Shown: piece by piece, positions 25,673 through 27,742 of the stretch | Numbering within the stretch: the stretch's first letter is position 1 | How the letters are laid out: every line of letters starts with the position of its first letter | IMG/VR virus record: IMGVR_UViG_3300025646_000254 | Span: 1 to 27,742 of that record | Strand: one strand, 5' to 3' | Source: a virus | DNA length: 27,742 nt | Notes under the pieces: generated by a model | Told to the model about the DNA's origin: nothing | What the model saw: only the letters and a program-made list of their open reading frames with translations | The model's database searches: none | Made by a program: the position numbers and the translations under genes

Positions 25673-26026
25673 TTATATTTCGTTTGTTTGGTTCTCTAAA
25701 ATAAACTGACGTGCTTCAGAAGCATTCATTAATGTATAACTTGGTGCAGTCTTACCGCTTCCTAATGCAATTAATGCAGAAATTTCCGATGCTTGCCAAG
25801 ACAACTCTAATTCATAAACAGTTACGTCATTAACTACAACGGGTGTGCCGTATGTAGTTTTATATTTTTCACCGTATTGTTCCCAAGTTGGGTGTACGGT
25901 TTCTGTAGTATCTATATTACCTTCTTCGTCGTAAGTATTTACCGTCCAGTCGTATTTAGTAATGACTGCAGGTAATGCATTTCCGATATCTGAAGTAGGT
26001 ACTGATATATATACGTTTCCTCTCAT
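25673..26026 (-). CDS. Hypothetical protein of the receptor-binding module (117 aa)
   Basis: Not recognised. Starts with MRGNVYISVPTSDIGNALPA, then a beta-like middle (VITKYDWTVNTYDEEGNIDT; PVVVNDVTVYELELSWQASE) and a helical C-terminus (ISALIALGSGKTAPSYTLMN, then SEARQFILENQ). The GSGKT string resembles a P-loop by chance; it is not preceded by a hydrophobic strand in the usual geometry. The gene is 11 bases downstream of the adhesin stop and 3 bases before the spike start, so it is likely a tail adaptor or fibre-linked protein. ATG at 26026 is preceded by an A-rich leader. Confidence 0.6.
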   Translation of the reverse strand: MRGNVYISVPTSDIGNALPAVITKYDWTVNTYDEEGNIDTTETVHPTWEQYGEKYKTTYGTPVVVNDVTVYELELSWQASEISALIALGSGKTAPSYTLMNASEARQFILENQTNEI

Positions 26027-26037
26027 TATCTTATTGT

Positions 26038-27742
26038 TTATTGATAAGTATGTTTTAAAGCTTGGTAATTTCTAGCCACCTCCTCGGCGGTCAATGCGCG
26101 GTTATAGATGCGCGGTTGGGCGATTGGAGCGGTTAGTGCTTGGTTAATGGTTGTAAAGTTTCGCCCAATCTCAACGGGTAAAGTACCCGTAGATATTGCG
26201 GTTGTGTGTGCCGTTGTCGCTTGTTGTACTCCATCAACATAAAGAACGGCATTTGTTCGGTTGTATGTTCCTACAATATGCGTCCATCCCTTTGTTGCGC
26301 TTAAGGATGAATAAGTTGCTATTGCGCTAGTATTTATATAAAAATTGACATTTGTAGCAGTAGCCTTATAAAGCAGATAGTTTCGATTGTTTGAATCATT
26401 ATGCCATCTTCCTAAAATACCCTTATTGCTTGAACCATCCCAATACACCCACGCCTCCAAAGTAATCGCATCGGTAATATCAAGACCCGCATTATCGTGC
26501 ACCTCTGCCCACGAATTCCCATCAAGATTGAGCGCACCTTGTTTCCGCACGTTTTCAAATGGATTCACGCCAGTGATGTCGCGGCCAGTTGTTAAACCTT
26601 GGGGAAGTAATACGTCGTTTTCTTGAGCAGTTCCGTATGTCGGCACATAAGAATCTACTTCCGTTCCGTAATTGATTAAGGCGCCCCAAACGAGAAAATC
26701 GCAATTTTGTGTTGTACCCGTTGATGAACGAGCGCCAAAATTAAAATAGTTACTTGAACCGCTTCCTACAATATCATAACGCACCCATTCAGTAGTGATG
26801 TCAAGCGTGTTTGTTGAACTTCCTCTTGTATAAAAAGCAATGGTTTGTGCACTTCCCGTGTTAGATTTAATCCAAACTGCTGATGTATAACTTCCCGTTG
26901 TGCTTGCGCTTGCCGTTGTTGAAAGTATAGCGTATGAATCGCCAGCGCCTCCCTCGTGTGATGCTTGAATTCTTGCCGCCGTTTGGCTTCCGTCGGGCGC
27001 TTCTGCATAATTATCAGTAACTGATAAAGATGATGAATTCCCTGATATAAGTTGCTGCCAATCTGAATTGTCAAAGTCTTCGCTTTGCTTAACGTAGTTT
27101 GTCCCCTTATTCCAATCAATAACCGCCGTTTGCGATACGGGTGCGCCGATGCCGTGCGTCCACGTTGCGCCGCTTATGGTTCCGTGGTTGCCGTTTCCGC
27201 TACCATCGTACGCCGTCGTTCCCGCACCTTCTTGCATTGGTAGCCATAACTTTAAAGCGGTGTTATCCACTCCCGTTGGCACCACCTTTTCGGGGTTGTT
27301 GTATAGGTCGGCCACTTGTGCGGCGGTGAGGGCGGTGTTGAAGATTTTGACGTTTGATATATGCCCGTCCCAAGGGTTGCCGTTCAAAGTTACATTTCTA
27401 CCAATTACGACGTTATTGGAATTTGTACCCGTGCCGCTAATTGAATGCGTTTGAGTGCTTTTTAATTGACCATTTTGGTAAAACTTAACATCTTGCCCAC
27501 CGGTAAATGAAATGGCAAAATGCACATATTCCCCAGTATTCAAAACAAACTCGCTAAAGAATCTTGTACCATTAGCGTAAAACTCTAATTCTCCATTACC
27601 GGGATATTGAACACCTACATAATAAACACCACTTCCCTTTGTAATGATTCGGCAATAATTAGGCAGTGTATCAGCCTTAATGATTGCGCAAATAGTGAAA
27701 TTAGTGAACCCGTCTAAATCGTTGCTATCCGCTACGCTTACA
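26038..27742 (-). CDS. ConA/LamG-type multidomain adhesin or tail fibre, N-terminus outside window
   Basis: The frame stays open from the stop at 26038 to the right edge, so the true start is outside; a TTG at 27543 is only an internal codon. About 567 residues are visible. Domain 1 (to about 160): a concanavalin-like sandwich with FTNFTICAIIKADTLP, EYVHFAISFTGGQDVKFYQN, then WDGHISNVKIFNTALTAAQV, the usual LamG-type ending. Middle (about 165-390): WLPMQEGAGTTAYDGSGNGN, then a carbohydrate-binding-like jelly roll opening NYVKQSEDFDNSDW, a motif frequent in phage fibres. Domain 2 (about 400-560): ITLEAWVYWDGSS, WTHIVGTYNRTNAVLYVDGV and IAQPRIYNRALTAEEVARNY. Such domains bind cell-surface glycans. 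Base composition is visibly GC-richer than the other genes, for example around 27140-27320, pointing to transfer. Confidence 0.75.
   Translation of the reverse strand, partial: VSVADSNDLDGFTNFTICAIIKADTLPNYCRIITKGSGVYYVGVQYPGNGELEFYANGTRFFSEFVLNTGEYVHFAISFTGGQDVKFYQNGQLKSTQTHSISGTGTNSNNVVIGRNVTLNGNPWDGHISNVKIFNTALTAAQVADLYNNPEKVVPTGVDNTALKLWLPMQEGAGTTAYDGSGNGNHGTISGATWTHGIGAPVSQTAVIDWNKGTNYVKQSEDFDNSDWQQLISGNSSSLSVTDNYAEAPDGSQTAARIQASHEGGAGDSYAILSTTASASTTGSYTSAVWIKSNTGSAQTIAFYTRGSSTNTLDITTEWVRYDIVGSGSSNYFNFGARSSTGTTQNCDFLVWGALINYGTEVDSYVPTYGTAQENDVLLPQGLTTGRDITGVNPFENVRKQGALNLDGNSWAEVHDNAGLDITDAITLEAWVYWDGSSNKGILGRWHNDSNNRNYLLYKATATNVNFYINTSAIATYSSLSATKGWTHIVGTYNRTNAVLYVDGVQQATTAHTTAISTGTLPVEIGRNFTTINQALTAPIAQPRIYNRALTAEEVARNYQALKHTYQ

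Noticed and set aside
25673-26026. Possible P-loop (GSGKT) in the 117-aa protein
   Set aside because: The match is short, without the preceding strand or a Walker B, and a structural module gene would not be expected to hold an ATPase.
27541-27543. TTG start for the adhesin
   Set aside because: The frame is open upstream to the window edge and codes for a continuing sandwich domain, so this is an internal codon.
1-27742. tRNA, CRISPR, insertion sequence or attachment site
   Set aside because: No cloverleaf-like segment, regularly spaced repeats, transposase or terminal inverted repeats were seen while reading both strands.

Overview
The window reads as the late (virion structure and packaging) module of a tailed dsDNA phage with podovirus-type morphogenesis genes, most like marine crAss-like phages (Crassvirales-type) infecting a low-GC member of the Bacteroidota, probably a flavobacterium. 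Four things point this way: the terminase, portal and major capsid proteins resemble the crAss-like versions; the gene order is TerL, portal, scaffold, capsid, ring proteins, muzzle, internal cargo proteins; the DNA is AT-rich; and the start codons lack Shine-Dalgarno sequences and are preceded by A/T-rich leaders, as is typical of Bacteroidota. The standard genetic code fits: TAA and TAG both end genes, including TAG for the capsid gene, and no long ORF needs a stop read through. Every convincing gene is on the minus strand, so transcription runs from high to low coordinates. No host genes, tRNAs, integrase, insertion sequences or CRISPR were seen. || Layout in transcription order. (1) 27742-23799, receptor-binding module: a partial multi-domain ConA/LamG-type adhesin, a 117-aa linker gene, a beta-helix tail spike with an Asn-Cys ladder, and a small gene coupled to it. 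The adhesin is visibly GC-richer than the rest and the spike visibly AT-richer, so the module looks mosaic. (2) 23738-22496, a tightly overlapping run of small genes: a coiled-coil protein, a small conserved hypothetical, a probable double GroES-fold co-chaperonin, and a small helical protein in the position of a small terminase. (3) 22496-13525, packaging and head: TerL, portal, acidic scaffold-like protein, major capsid protein, a 285-aa head-associated protein bracketed by two strong hairpins, and the first connector/ring protein. (4) 13521-8317, a second ring protein and a 1429-aa tail muzzle/nozzle-like protein. (5) 8285-1, three probable internal (ejected) proteins ending in a giant ORF of more than 2143 residues that runs off the left edge. 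|| The genes plausibly work together as follows. The co-chaperonin assists folding of capsid or tail proteins, the scaffold and capsid build the prohead on the portal, TerL packages DNA, and the ring and muzzle proteins close the vertex. The internal proteins travel in the capsid and enter the host with the genome. The giant protein combines a HExxH metalloprotease-like domain, a stretch resembling sigma-70 region 2, hydrophobic glycine-rich segments and several blocks typical of phage large polyvalent proteins, and is the most interesting part of the window. || Family assignments rest on reading the translated sequence without database searches. Motifs and coordinates were read directly; functions of the small and internal proteins are inferred.
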